A DNA stretch of 64,000 bases from Boesenbergia rotunda (lineage: Eukaryota > Streptophyta > Magnoliopsida > Zingiberales > Zingiberaceae), in contig JAGFNQ010001188.1 in NCBI GenBank assembly GCA_024364735.1, positions 1 through 64,000 of the forward strand, given 5' to 3'. The position numbers were made by a program, and so were the translations under genes. This document shows positions 46,837-59,022 of the stretch, piece by piece. The notes beneath the pieces were generated by a model. The model had not been told where the DNA came from. It searched no databases and saw nothing but the letters and a program-made list of their open reading frames with translations. Within the stretch, counting starts at the first letter, position 1. Each line of letters starts with the position of its first letter.

Positions 46837-46952
46837 GGCGCCCGTGACCTCACGGGCGCCTGAGCTGTCTCAGTCCACAGGCTTCGTGGCAGCTTGCTTC
46901 GATGTTCTGGTTTTTGCCTTTGCACTGGGGCGCCCGTATCCATACGGGCGCC
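46837..46952. repeat. Two GGCGCC hairpins with changed, still complementary, inner arms
   Basis: 46837-46860: arms GGCGCCCGTGA and TCACGGGCGCC. 46929-46952: arms GGCGCCCGTAT and ATACGGGCGCC. Both keep the CC spacer. Compared with element A (inner GGGA/TCCC) the changed positions are matched on both sides. Confidence 0.88.
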
Positions 46953-47556
46953 TAGCCCCAGTTAGGCGCCCAACTCCATTGGGGCGCCCGAGCTGCAGAA
47001 ACACACTTCTTTGTTTCCTACAACCAAGGTTAGTTCCAAAACAAGAAAGCAAAGTATGTTAGTCATTATTTACAGCCTCAGCTATCTTGGTTCTGACTTC
47101 GGGTCTCCTAAATGGAACCCTAGGTCGAACAGGCGCCTACTGTTCCCTCGACGGGGAACACGTCCTCACCTACTCCTCTCAGGAGAGTTTACCTTTTGCC
47201 AACCGGTTCCTCCGGTTGGACTTTTTCCCAATCCACCTGACCAGGTCTTCGTGCCTAACTTCCGGTCAGGTCTTTGTGCCCAACTTCCGGTCAGGTCTTC
47301 GGTGCCCAGCCCGTTGCCAGGACTTCTTGCTCAGTCCTCGACCAGGACTACTTTGCCCAACTTCCGGTTAGGTCTTCTTGCCCAGTCCTCGACCAGGACT
47401 TCTTTGCCCAGCCCTTTGCCAGGACTTCTTGCCTAGTGTACCTAGGACTTTTCCTGCACACTCTGTAAGCTTGTTAGATCATAACACCACCTTAACTTCT
47501 GAACCCTTTGCCATTATCAAAACCCAGGTTTGACTTAGGTGCTGCTTGTCCCAACA

Positions 47557-48178
47557 GGCTCTCCTTCCCTTTTGTGGCTTGTGGCATCAACAAGAAAGGA
47601 GTAGAACTCCTCCTCCTTTGGGCGTGTGGCAACAAGATAAGGGGAAAGGGGGTCGGCGAAAGAAGAGGGAAGCAAGAGGAAGAAGAAGGTGGTGTTTGGA
47701 TCATCTCCTTTCCTTTGGGTCAGCGGCAACAAGAAGGAAGGGTTGCTTCTTTTGGTCGGCGCAAGCAAGAGGAAGAAGAAGGTGGTGTCTGGTGGCTTCA
47801 TTTCTTGGAAGACCATTGCCCACACAACGTCTAAGAAGAGGATAGAAATATGATAGAAGATCAAGAGGTAAAACAAGAGGTATAACTTTTGTTTTCATGC
47901 TTGTATTAATTGTATTGCTTGTTTACATAAACCTCGAAGATAAACACAGGAACCGGCGATCCAATAATTCATCATCTATTCCGCGGCTATTCGACAAAGG
48001 AATTAGATTGCTTGAACAACATGTTTGTTCAAGCGATCACTCAATCGAATAGCATGATGATGAAAAAGGTCGTTCGAAAAGTTGTCTTTCCATCCGGATT
48101 ATTTCTAATCAATAGCAAATTTTAATCCGAGGATACGAAGAACAATCCATCCCGTAACGGGAAACCAACAAACGGTAT
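47557..48178 (+). repeat. Continuation of LTR-like repeat copy 2 after element C
   Basis: Resumes with the duplicated GGCTC. It has a Lys/Arg-poor GC-rich part up to about 47830, then the segment GCTATTCGACAAAGGAATTAG near 47988 onward. Many overlapping short frames exist on both strands; none has a domain. It ends at the AGAGC target of the next solo LTR. Confidence 0.5.
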
Positions 48179-48183
48179 AGAGC

Positions 48184-50514
48184 TGTAGCGACCCGCCTTC
48201 TTACTACCTTAGACGGATCGTTACTTATCTCTACTTCTTGACTTCTATACATGACTAAAGAAAATTGCGGAAATCTTTTTTTTTTTAAACTTTAAAATTC
48301 ATCTAACAATTATGTTCTAACTTAAGTAATCATGTATAATAATACCATGTCATACTCTCTTCTCAATCCCATAGCTAATACCCATCGAAAAACAGCCTTA
48401 CCCTTCTTAAACAGCCTGTATCAGTCGACTGATGACGTCATCAGTCGACTGATACGGCTGTAATCTGTTTTACAGATTTCGGCCCTTGCTGTCCAAGGCC
48501 ACCCTTCCCTCAATTTCGAGCCATATCAAACTACAACATCATTTCTATACTCTATATCAGTTTCCTAAACGATTTAGCCATTCAAACGAATTCATAAACT
48601 TGAATTTAGGACTTTTATGGAAGGAAACGAACTAAGCAAGTTTATATAAACTTTAACAATGGATATTGTACCAATCTTAGCTTCTATTACTTTATAACAC
48701 CAAATACATGTTCTATGACCTTGCTAAAACATCATGAAATATGAATGCAACTTTTCTAAACATATTCGAGCAATGAAACTTAATTCAAAAGGAAAATTGA
48801 TACTATCTTGGCACAAACACTTTTTCTCTAACAAAGTATCAATATTTCTAACTACTCACACTTTTACTCATCTAATGCAATCATGGGAATATATATGCTA
48901 AAGGAAATGACATGGAATCTTTACTCTAAGCAATTGAGCATGTAAAACTATCCAAAACTCAAATACTCTATAATCTCCATAAGCAAGAACTTGAAATTTG
49001 AATAAACTTAAACATTGCAATTCAAATAACTAAATAGTCTCGTCTCAAAGATCTCTCCATAATCAGCCACCACACACACTTTGCTCAGCACCGCCTCGTC
49101 GCCTTCCTTCAGAATTGCCTGCCTTTACCTTTATCTGCAATAAGAGGAAATGCATCTATAAGCAAAAAGCTTAGTAAGTACTATCTAGCTCACAAAAATT
49201 CGAAATATGCAAACTTGCTTCCAGATCAAACTGAACATCATATGAGATACTAATATGCTTGAAAGAAAACTAATAACATGTATAACTCAAAACATGCATA
49301 CTCAAGCAATAATAAATCTCATTTTACTTTTCTTGGCTCAACTTGAAACTTTAGCTATTCTTTAACTTTTGAAAACTTTCTTAAACTTTCGAAAACTTTG
49401 CTAAAGCATATACTTGAAAATACTAATCACTTGGATCCACTGAAGACGTAAGTACCATCTCATGCGCGTTCCCTAAAAGGTTGGGGTAGCGAGCCACCAA
49501 TCCTAATAGAGCAGACCTTGGTCTACCAGGGCCAAGACCTTGGAATTGGACACCTGGATTTCTTTAACGACGCCCTTGGACGCCGGGTACTGGCCTTATA
49601 AAATAAAATAGCTTTTCTTTCTTTTCTTTCTTATCTGTAAATGCCTTGGCATTTTCTGGAGCACCTTGCGTGCTAAAATCCCTAAGTCTTGACTTTTGGG
49701 GATTTTCTTAAGGCCTTGGCCTTTTCTTTTCTTATCTTCATCTTCTTTTCTTTTCTCATAACTTTCTTGGCCCTAAACTCACATAGGGTGCTTATCAAAC
49801 ATATACAAGCATATAAGAACTAAGATCACATGCAAAAACTAAAGCAAAAAGGAAAAATTCTCTTTTAAAGACTTTTAAAGGAAATTCTCGCGGTAAAACC
49901 GCCTCTTACTGCAGGTGAGCAGTACTTACATTGATATCTTGGACTTACAACCAAGATTGAGGTCTAGAACTCGGGAGAAACTCGAGATCTCGAAGAATTC
50001 TTCACGTTTACGCGTTCCTCTCGTCGCGGGGATCTCGAATATAGTATTATCTCTTGGAGAAAGGGTCTCGGCCGACCCTCTTGGCCTTGATTTGCGTGCG
50101 CACAAGAGAGGAGAGGGAGAGGGGTCGGCGCAAGGGGTGTTGGCCGAAGGGTTTGAGAGAAATCCCAACTTCTCTCTTTAAGTTTTCTATTTATACACTT
50201 AAGGATCGGATCAACCTAACTACAGCTTAAGTATTTATTTTTCTTTCCTTTTCTGTGCTTGATACCCTTAGCCAACTGGCGCGCTCCTTGGTCTCGTGGT
50301 GGTCGCTGGTTCGAACCCCGCTGCCCTTATGGTATTTTCCTATTTTGGCTTCTTTTTCCTTTTTCTTTTTCTTTTTCCAAAAATACCAAACGGACTCGGA
50401 AAATTCCATAAAAATACTCTAAAAATTTCTAAAAATTTCGAGAATATTTTTAAACCATTTCTAAATAATTCTAAGGACTTTAAGAACTAAAAATGGAAAT
50501 TTTGGGGCGTTACA
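48184..50514 (-). mobile_element. Gypsy-type solo LTR, 2.33 kb
   Basis: On the minus strand it begins TGTAACGCCCCAAAATTTCC, a start typical of plant Ty3/gypsy LTRs. It ends GGCGGGTCGCTACA. AGAGC flanks both sides (48179-48183, 50515-50519). A minus-strand TATA (GTATAAATAG) is near 50187-50196, followed by a CT-rich leader. No internal region. Near 50310 it contains GGTTCGAACC, a palindromic B-box-like word. The frames at 49915-50181 and the opposite strand are not supported as genes. Confidence 0.87.
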
Positions 50515-50519
50515 AGAGC

Positions 50520-51022
50520 AATGGTTTCCGATTTTGTGTGTTTTAGATTCGGTTACTTTCATGCATTTCATATATGATATATGTCGGATAATAGTAGGTT
50601 GTGCATGAGGCGTTGAGCCGTTTGATGTGAGCCTGCAGCGGATATCAGTAGGGGACCGCAAAGAGAGAAGTTAGGGCACGTGACAATGGTGCATACGCGA
50701 AGGGATTTTGTCGCCATTAAGTGGCCCCATGCGCTTTTAATGGGTGATGGACGACTATCATTGTTGTGCCTCAAAGTTCGTAGAAGCCTTTTTGGAAGAC
50801 TAATTCAAAGGGATTGCATCGGACCCAGGGATGAATGTTTCGATTCCTCGGACCCGACGAGCCGCCAATGAAGTAGTAATGGATATATGGATCCACCACG
50901 ACATAGCTTCATCGTTACACTACTAGTCTAATCGGTCAGCCATACTTCCTTCGATTAGACTTGAAGGGAGGGACTTGTGATGGGGTTGAGCATCCCATGG
51001 TTGACACATGGACTGAAGAAGC
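50520..51022. other. No gene recognised
   Basis: About 500 bp between the gypsy solo LTR and element E, probably the remainder of the repeat interrupted at 48178. No frame has a recognisable domain. Confidence 0.4.
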
Positions 51023-52286
51023 TATTGGATCAGAGAAAATCGATAGAGGGGGGTGAATATCGATATCAAATTTTTCAGAAAAATAGAGCAGTTACGCAGC
51101 GGAAAATAACAAAGCAACCGCGAACACAAGTTGGTTTTACTTGGTTCGGAGTCGTAGTCGACTCCTACTCCAAGGCCCATGGTCTTGATCATTTACATTG
51201 GGCAATTCTATAGTCGTCAAAAGTAATTTACAAATTGAGTACAGATATAGAACTGAAAATTGAATTTGCAACACTTTTCGTAAATTAAATTTACCGACGC
51301 CCGAGGTGGATCAAAGTTCGTAGCGGAGGGTCATCATCAGCGCTGGAATCTCGAAGTCGAAGCTTATCGGAGCGTAGCTCTTGAACAAAAGTGCTTGGAG
51401 CGTTGTGAGCGAAGTTGTCTGAAGCCTTGGGGGTGAACCCCCTTTTATAGCACCCATAGGGGTGCCTGTGTCGATGGGGGCGCCTACACGTGGCCTCTCC
51501 TGCGAGAACTCCTATCCGCAGGCTCGGTCAACGCTTATCAACTTCACAGGGGTGCCTGTGTTGATGGGGGAGCCTGTATGGTGTCGGGCGCCTGAGCTGA
51601 CTTGGTCCAAAGGCTTCATGGCAGTTTGCTTCGATGGTTCTGTTTTGGCCTTGGCCTGGGACGCCCGTATCCATCCGGGCACCTAGCCCCAGTGAGGCGC
51701 CTCACTCCATTGAGGCGCCTCAGTTGCAGAAACTCGTTCCTTCGTTCCCTGCAATCAAGGTTAGTTCCAAAAAAAAGAAGCAAACATGTTAGCCATTATT
51801 TACAACCTAAGCTGTCTTGGTTTTGACTTTGGGTCTCCCAAATGGAACCCTAGGTCGAACCGAAGCCTACTGTTCCCTCGCATGGGGAACGCATCCTCAC
51901 CTACTCCTCTCAGGAGAGTTTTACCTTTTGCCAACCGGTGCCTCCGGTTGGACTTTTGCCCAATCCACCCGATCAGGTCTTCGTGCCCAGTCCGCGTCCA
52001 GGACTTCTTGCCCAACTTCCGGTCAGGTCTTCGGTGCCCAGCCCTTTGCCAGGACTTCTTGCCCAGTCCTCGACCAGGACTTCTTTGCCCAACTTCGGGT
52101 CAGGACTTCTTGCCCAGTCCTTGACCAGGACTTCTTGCCCAGCCCTTTGCTAGGACTTCTTGCCTAGTCTACCTAGGACTTTCCTACACACTTAGTAAGC
52201 TTGTTAGATCACATTAACACCTTAACTTCTAAACCCTTTGCCATTATCAAAACACAGGTTTGACTTAGGTGCTTCCTGCACCAACA
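51023..52286 (-). mobile_element. 3' LTR of copia element E
   Basis: 1264 bp, same family as A and C. It starts TATTGGATCAGAG (the usual TG is mutated to TA) and ends TGCACCAACA. Sense TATA (GCTATAAAAGGGGG) near 51440-51453. The left 5-mer is GAAGC; the partner lies beyond the window. Confidence 0.88.
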
Positions 52287-53523
52287 ATCTCCTCCTTTTT
52301 TATTTATGGCAACACGGTTCAAAAAGTTAAGTTTAAAAAAGTTAACAAGCAAAGAATTCGTAAAAAATATTCAGTTTTCTCCCCATGAAACGAATATTCT
52401 CCCCTTTAGTTTTTCAAAGATATATGGGTTTTTGAAAATCTTCTAAGTCCTTAAAAAGATTTTGCAAGTTTTTAACACTTAGAAAAATTTAACAAAAAGG
52501 TTTTTCACACTTAGAAAAATTTCAAAAGAAGTTTTTCACACTTAGAAAATTTTCCAAAAAGTTTTTCATGTTTTTCATACATAGAACATTTTCTTGAAAG
52601 TCTTCCAAGTTTTTCATACTTAGAAAATTTTCTTGAAAAGTTTTTTAAGTTTTTCATACTTAGAAAATTTTTCAAAAAGTTTTTCATACTTAGAAAATTT
52701 TCGTGAAAAGTTTTTCATACTTAGAAAATTTTCCAAAAAGTTTTTCAAGTTATACTTAGAAAATTTTCTTGAAAATACTTCGTGCACCAAAAACACTTTT
52801 GAAAATAGATTTTCACATAGAATCAGTTAAGCACTTTGGTTATTTTCTTTACTTTTTGAAAAAGAAATAAAATTTTGAAAAAACAATTATCCTTGCTTTT
52901 CTCTCCCCCATTGCCATATATCAAAAAAATGATACTAATTATAGCAAAAAAAAATTTAGAGAAAAAAAATGAAGTTCTGTATTGAACCAACTCTAGTAAG
53001 TTTAAGCATAAACTGGACCAAATAAAATTAAATCGTTCTTGTTCGGGTCCTGTCTAACCCAGTTAGCTACTTACTCACTGTTATAAACAGTAGCTTTTGC
53101 TAGGGTTAGTCAAGTTAAGTGATCTGATCAAGTTAGATTTTCTAAGCTTGACACTTAACCTGATTGCTGTTCAATTGGTATTTATTGCCCCAATTACAGC
53201 AGATGCACTGACTTAAAGCACCTTTAATCAAGGCATAGACCTAAGCATCTCAACCCAGTCTAGGTTATCAATCAAAAGTACCCTAAGGTGCTTGTGAGAT
53301 GCTAGCTTCTAGATCTATAGGTGCATGCAGTTCTAGGGTTAGGGCCTAAGCTAAGGCCATTTGCGAAAAAGCCTAGTTTTGAAGAGGGTAAGTTTTTTGA
53401 AAAAAAAACTAAGTCAGAAAATCATTTTAAATTTCAAGACTTTGATAAAGTAATGATTTTGAAAAAAATAATAATCAACAGATAAGAAATAAAATAATTT
53501 TTTAAAACACATATAGAGCAGTC
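52287..53523 (-). other. PPT and 3' non-coding region of element E
   Basis: Reverse-complement polypurine tract at 52287-52302 (ATCTCCTCCTTTTTTA, one interruption). A tandem repeat built on TTTTTCATACTTAGAAAATTT occupies about 52470-52760. No envelope-like ORF. Confidence 0.8.
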
Positions 53524-55547
53524 CTATTCTACTAAACATAACCCTAACTGCCTTCTTAGTGAGCTAAACTCAGACTCAGGTAAGGGTTTGGTAAAGATAT
53601 CAGCTAAGTTTGACTTTGAGTCCACATGCTTAAGGACTATTTCACCCCTAGCTACATGGTCCCTTACAAAATGATGTTTAACTTCTATATGCTTTGTTCT
53701 TGAGTGTTGAATTGCGTTTTTTGGCAGTTGATTGAGCTTATGTTGTCAATGTAGACTTGGGTTTGGGTGTAGTCAAGTTGAAATTCCTTAGGAGTGTGCT
53801 TCATCCATAAGAGTTGTGCCACACACTCTCCTAATGCAACATATTCTGCTTCAGTTGTAGATAGGGTTACGCAGTGTTGCTTTCTACTGCACCAGTTGAC
53901 TAGACTATGTCCTAAAAGTTGGCAGCTTTCACTAGTACGTTTTCTATCTAATTTACACCCAGCATAGTCAGAGTCAGAATATCCTAACAGTTCAAAGGTG
54001 GAAGTCCTAGAATACCAAATCCCTACATTTAGGTTGCCCTTAATGTACCTAAGTACTCTTTTTAGGCCTGCTAAGTGGGATTCCTTAGCACAAGTTTGGT
54101 ACCTAGCACACATTCCTACAGAGAATAGGATATTAGGTCTGCTAGCTGTAAGGTAAAGTAGACTTCCAATCATACTTCGGTATAGCTTAAGATCTACAGG
54201 TTTACCATCAGGGTCACTATCAATTTTGACATTTGTGGCCATAGGGGTGCTTATGCTTTTGGAGTTATCGATTTTAAATTTCTTTATTAACTCTTTAGCA
54301 TACTTGGATTGGTGAACATAATTACCATCTCTAGTTTGCCTAATTTGCAATCCTAAGAAGAAATTGAGCTCACCAACTAAGCTCATTTCGAACTTATTTT
54401 CCATTATTTTTACAAATTCCTTTAAAAAATTTGAGTTGGTGGATCCAAAAATTATGTCATCAACATAGATCTGAGCAATGAAAATGTCTTTTTCTAAGGT
54501 TTTAAAAAAAAGGGTGGAGTCAATTTGTCCTTGGTTAAATTCCTTAGAAATAAGGTAAGTTGATAGGCGTTCATACCATGCCCTAGGTGCTTGCTTTAAT
54601 CCATAAAGTGCCTTTTTAAGTTTGAAAACGTAGTTTGGTTTTTCTAGGTCCTCAAATCCTGGGGGTTGTCCTACATAGACTTCTTCTTTGATGAACCCAT
54701 TTAAAAAGGCAGACTTAACGTCCATTTGGTATAGTTTGAACCCTCTATGGGATGCAAATGCTAACAACATTCTAATTGACTCAAGTCTGGCTACTGGGGC
54801 ATAGGTTTCATCATAGTCTAATCCTTCGACTTGACTAAACCCTTTTGCTACTAAGCGGGCTTTATTTCTAACTATTTCCCCTTGGTCGTTTAGTTTATTC
54901 CTAAACACCCACTTAGTATCTATAATAGACTTGCCCTCAGGTTTAGGTACTAGTTCCCAGACTTGGTTTTTTTCAAATTGGGCTAACTCCTCTTACATAG
55001 CTATGATCCAATCAGGGCCAGGTAGGGTTTCCTCTATAGTCTTAGGTTCAATTTTTGAAATTAGTGCTATCTGACTAAGATTTCTATAGGAAGACCTAGT
55101 TCTGACTCCTAAGGTTGGATCACCCACAATTTGATCAGACGGGTGACTGAGTCTGGGTTTCTTGGTTCTTCTAGAACTTGGTTCAGCCTCAGGTCCGGCT
55201 GGACGGTTCAGTTCAGTGTTCTGTTCAACTACTTGGGTTGGATCAGTTATTGGTTCAGTTGACGCAGTAGTTGCTTCAAGAGTTAGTTCATTTAGAGATT
55301 CAATTAGTGGTTCAATTGATGGTTCAACTGTTTGTTCATTATCTTCCTGATCAATATTTGATTGATTTAAGTTTTGTTTATCAGATTTTGGATTAGTTTC
55401 CTCATCAAAGATTAAGTTAGTTGTTTCTTCAATTTTATTAGTTTGTTTGTTGTAAACCCTAAAGGCCCTACTAGTTGTTGAATATCCTATGAAGACTCCT
55501 GGGATTGACTTAGACTGAAATTTACCTAGGTAGTACTTGGTGTTCAA
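53524..55547 (-). pseudogene. pol: Integrase C-terminus, RT and RNase H of element E, nearly open
   Basis: One minus-strand frame runs 55547 to 53685, broken only by a TAA at 54993-54995 (a Gln codon in relatives, after DWIIAM). It contains YYLGKFQSKSIPGVFIGYS, the acidic linker, [56 protein letters not shown], the catalytic [11 protein letters not shown] and RNase H ([25 protein letters not shown]). A frameshift near 53720 moves the last part (ADIFTKPL region, to about 53524) out of frame. The least damaged pol among the minus-strand copies. Confidence 0.93.
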
Positions 55548-55764
55548 GATATGGACTTTACACCCAAAGACTCTTAGGTAATGTAGATTAGGCCGTCTAT
55601 GGTAATATAGTTCATAAGGAGTTTTATTATATCTTTTGTTAATTAGGACACTATTTTGGATATAGCAAGCCGTACTTATTGTTTCTGCCCAAATTGGTTA
55701 GCTAGGTTAAATTTATTGAGCATGGTCCTAGTGGCTTCCTGAAGAGTTCTATTCTTTCTTTCTA

Positions 55765-56510
55765 CTATCCCATTCTGTTGGGGGTTCTAGGACAAGAAAA
55801 TTCATGAATATATCTATTTACTTTACAAAATTCCTCAAACCTTTGATTCTCAAACTCTCCCCCATGATCACTCCTAAGTCTTTTGATTTTGGTATCATTT
55901 TGATTTTCGATTATCTTGCATAAGTCAATAAACAGGTTTAGGGTTTCATCCTTAGTTTTTAGGAACCTAACCCAGGTAAACCTAGAGTAATCATCGATAA
56001 TAACTAAGAAGTACCGGTTCCCGCTTAGTGACTTGGCTCCATGTGAATCAAATAGGTCAAGGTGCAGGAGCTCAAGTGTGGCTCGGGTTAAGTCTGATTG
56101 AATCTGCTTGTGATTAGACTTGGTTTGTTTACCTTGGTTACATGAGTTACATATTGTGTTTTCATAGTTCTTAATTTTTGGTACCCCTTTAATTAGACTA
56201 AGTTGGGTAATTTTAGAAATTAGTCTAACATTAGTGTGACCTAATCTCCTATGCCAGAGGTTGGATTCTTCTAATTGAGTCAGGAGGCATTTTGGTACTA
56301 AAGGTAAGTTGATAGTATAAACATTGTTCTTCCTAGTACTCTTAAGCATGATTTCTGAGTCTTGAAGATTTCTAATTAGGCAGTCAGAATTGGTAAATGT
56401 AACTACATAGCCAGTATCACATAGTTGACTTATACTAAGCAAACTGAACTTGAAATTTTCAACTAAGAGTACCTTTTTAATCAAAAAATCGGATTTGAGT
56501 TCAATGTTAC
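55765..56510 (-). pseudogene. pol: Protease-integrase part of element E, cut by element F
   Basis: The minus-strand frame includes the zinc finger (WHRRLGHTN..CNSCNQGKQTKS) and catalytic Asp residues in HLDLFDSHG and RSDHGGEF. The DDE-Glu region reads RTPNRMG after a one-base deletion. At 56510 the protease side is replaced by the LTR of F; the apparent first 19 residues of the open frame belong to that LTR. Frame breaks lie in 55548-55765. Confidence 0.92.
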
Positions 56511-58999
56511 TGATAAATAGTATTTTATTGATTATTTTAATTGCTAAAATCCATGTTTGACCCATGTTTTACTTGCTTAATTATGATTTTACCCTAGGTT
56601 TTAGGATTTCCTCTTATTTTGGACTTAATTACAAATTTGCACATTTTTGGATTATTTGGCCACTAAATTCTTGATTTATTTTTGTAGGCATAAAAGGTGC
56701 ATGGACCTAGGGCATATTGGGTCAAACTTGAGTCGGAAGTGAACCGGATCGAATTATCAAGCTTACAATTAATCCGGGCTGTCCGATTCAAGAGCGGCTA
56801 GATCTGAGCCATCCAGGATCATCTGAAGCAATCCGAGCTAGGGTTAGGGTTGATCAAGCATTCTGATCAAGATCTGAAAGTTTCATCCCAATCAGAGCTC
56901 AATCAACCGTTAGATCAAGCTTGGAGGGCTCTAGATCGTCCATTCAAAGACTAAGTTGATCTGGACCATCCGTTGCACATCTGGAGGATCCGAGCTTCCA
57001 CGAGGCAGATCCTGACCCCTGATCAACATCATCAAAGTTTGGCTCATATCAGAGCAAGATCAGCCGTTGGATTTCATCAAATCAATCACAGCCGTCCATT
57101 GTTAGCTATTTAATCAAAAATTCCCAGCAGCTTCTCCTCGTCGCGTCTCCGCCGCAGACATCTTCCTTCTTTGGCTTCTTCAGTTCTTAGCTAGTTTTCT
57201 TCAATCCAAGGGGCGCGACCCCTCAATTTCTCACCTAGATCGACTGCTAGATCCTTGGGGAGCTGCTTCGGTGAATTTCCAGCTCCGAATTGGCCAAAAT
57301 AGAGTTGTTGTGAGGTTTCCGCAGCTCTATCATTTATTACTTCAATCTCGATTTTGCTCCATCCTTCACCCATCCGAGCAGTTCAGAGGGGTTCCCTGGA
57401 GTGCTTGGTTCATCCCCACACCATCCGCGTGATTGGACAAGGCAAGATTGAAGAAATTGATTGGGAATTCAGCTTGGCACAGACTGTGAGCTGGATTGCT
57501 TCGCAGAGGTCGTTCTTCCATTGATTTGCTGAGCTTGCGAGTCCGAGGCTCACTCTTGCTTGACGACCAAGAAGCATTCGAGCTAGGGAAGCATTGAGGA
57601 GTAGATTTCTTTAGCTAATTTCTGTTAAAGTAGCTGTAATTCCATCACTGTTGTAATTTCGTTTCTCTTGGTTTCAGATTCGTTAACCTTGTTTAATGCA
57701 ATTGTTCTAGCTTAAATTAGGGTTCAATCTTCAAGTTAAGTAGTTTAGGAATTTGTTTAGTAGATAATTGCTTTTTATTTCAGTGTATTTCTGTTTAAAT
57801 CCTTGCGTGCCAATTCCATTAGTTTCGTATCAGATTTTTCTTGCAATTGCATTTCAGTTTTGTCAGCTTCTGCCCTGCGTATCAGAATTTCTTCCTGCAT
57901 ATCACTTTGATTACCTGCATTTCAATTAGATCTTTTGAATTGAGATTGAACTTTCGGTTGTCCTCTGAATTTATATTGCAAGTCGTTTCTATTACATTGC
58001 AATTAATTGCCATTGCGCTGCGTGCCAAGTCACATTTCTGAATTTTGCAAGTTCTTTTGAATTCAGTTGTGTTTACTTGAATTTCTGCCATTGCAAATCA
58101 CATTTAGTTTTCAGATTTTGTTTCTGCGTATCAGATTATGGTCTCGGCATTGAATTGTTCCGAACTGAACTAAAATTGCTTGGATCTGAATTTCTGCACT
58201 CAACTCTGGATTTCTGCATTTCTAGCTTACCATATATGCTAGCTAATTCCAATTTTGCGGTTCACAGTTTACAGATCTGAAGTTGTATTAGTTGAGCTTC
58301 ACCTTAGAATTTTATAGCAACTGAAGTCAATTGGTTTGCTAGCTTTTGTATCCAATTAATGCTGAAATAAAATTCTGCAATTAGTTGTTCGAATTTGCTG
58401 CAATCGAATCCTGAATTTCTGCATTGAGTGTGTGCTTGCATTCCTGTCTCCACAATTCTGCAAGGTTTCTGAATTATCAGCCCACTTTCTAAATATCAAT
58501 TGGAATTAGTTGGATTTTGGCACATAAGTTGACTTGATTTACTTGCCCACAACTTGTATCAAGTAAGGCTTGGCATTGGTTTTGTATTGAACTGTTTTTT
58601 TTAAAGATAAATTTGCATTTGATTTGGATATGCTATCATATCTGTTTTGCAACTTCGGTTAAGTTACCTTGGTTCATTTAGTTCCATTAGTTGAGTCTCT
58701 TAGTGGCAATTACTTTGTTTGGCTGATCTAATTGAGTGTTTTTATTTTCCATGCGATTTCATTTCCAAATTTACAACCAAAACCCAATTACTTATTTGAA
58801 ACCCAAAAACACAAACGACACATAAACCAAGCTCGAATCAAACACGCCAACTAGTCCCTAGGAAAAATACGACCTGTGGCCCCTTTACAACGTTTTCATA
58901 TTTTGATTGCAAAAAGGGTTTCCAACATTTTATTCATATTTAAATCTGATGAGCCCACACTTTCGTGACAATTTAATTTAGTACATTCGGGCTTTATCA
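56511..58999 (+). mobile_element. 5' LTR of element F
   Basis: 2489 bp with 6-base inverted ends TGATAA/TTATCA. Low in coding potential; the several 60-70-codon frames have no domain. It is followed two or three bases later by the primer-binding site. Confidence 0.88.
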
Positions 59000-59002
59000 A
59001 AT

Positions 59003-59022
59003 TTTTGGCGCCGTTGCCAGGG
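59003..59022 (+). promoter_or_regulatory. Primer-binding site of element F (tRNA-Asp)
   Basis: TTTGGCGCCGTTGCCAGGGA. Complementary to the 3' end of plant tRNA-Asp (TGGCGCCGTTGCCGGGGA) with one mismatch. Confidence 0.9.

Larger units (their letters stand above)
25351..47556 (-). mobile_element. Copia element C (SIRE-like), minus strand, with nested insertions
   Basis: The left LTR starts TGTTGGATCGGAG at 25351 and the right LTR ends CCCAACA at 47556; both are flanked by GGCTC (25346-25350 and 47557-47561). Only a 180-bp stub of the left (3') LTR, the gag half (about 41360-43839) and the right (5') LTR remain. The rest, including all of pol, has been replaced by 25531-41359 (CACTA remnant, split ORF and element A). 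Both outer termini share the same subfamily sequence (GAAAAC.ATAGAGGGGGG), distinct from element A, which supports the pairing. Confidence 0.8.
43840..47556 (-). mobile_element. 5' LTR of element C, interrupted by a solo LTR
   Basis: Starts TGTTGGATCGGAG and ends TTGTCCCAACA. Without the 2.44-kb insertion and one duplication copy it is about 1.27 kb, matching its relatives. Sense TATA (GCTATAAAAGGGGG) near 44257-44270. GGCGCC hairpins at 46837 and 46929. Confidence 0.9.

Noticed and set aside
47492..47898. Overlapping frames on both strands of 65-113 codons
   Set aside because: Several overlapping frames on opposite strands in a GC-rich LTR-like segment; no domain and no codon preference visible.
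50270..50340. tRNA gene on the plus strand
   Set aside because: Only the B-box-like GGTTCGAACC is present; no A box at proper distance and no cloverleaf arms.
55765..56565. Taking the whole minus-strand frame as one protein of element E
   Set aside because: The first 19 codons are inside the 5' LTR of element F; the real homology starts at 56510.
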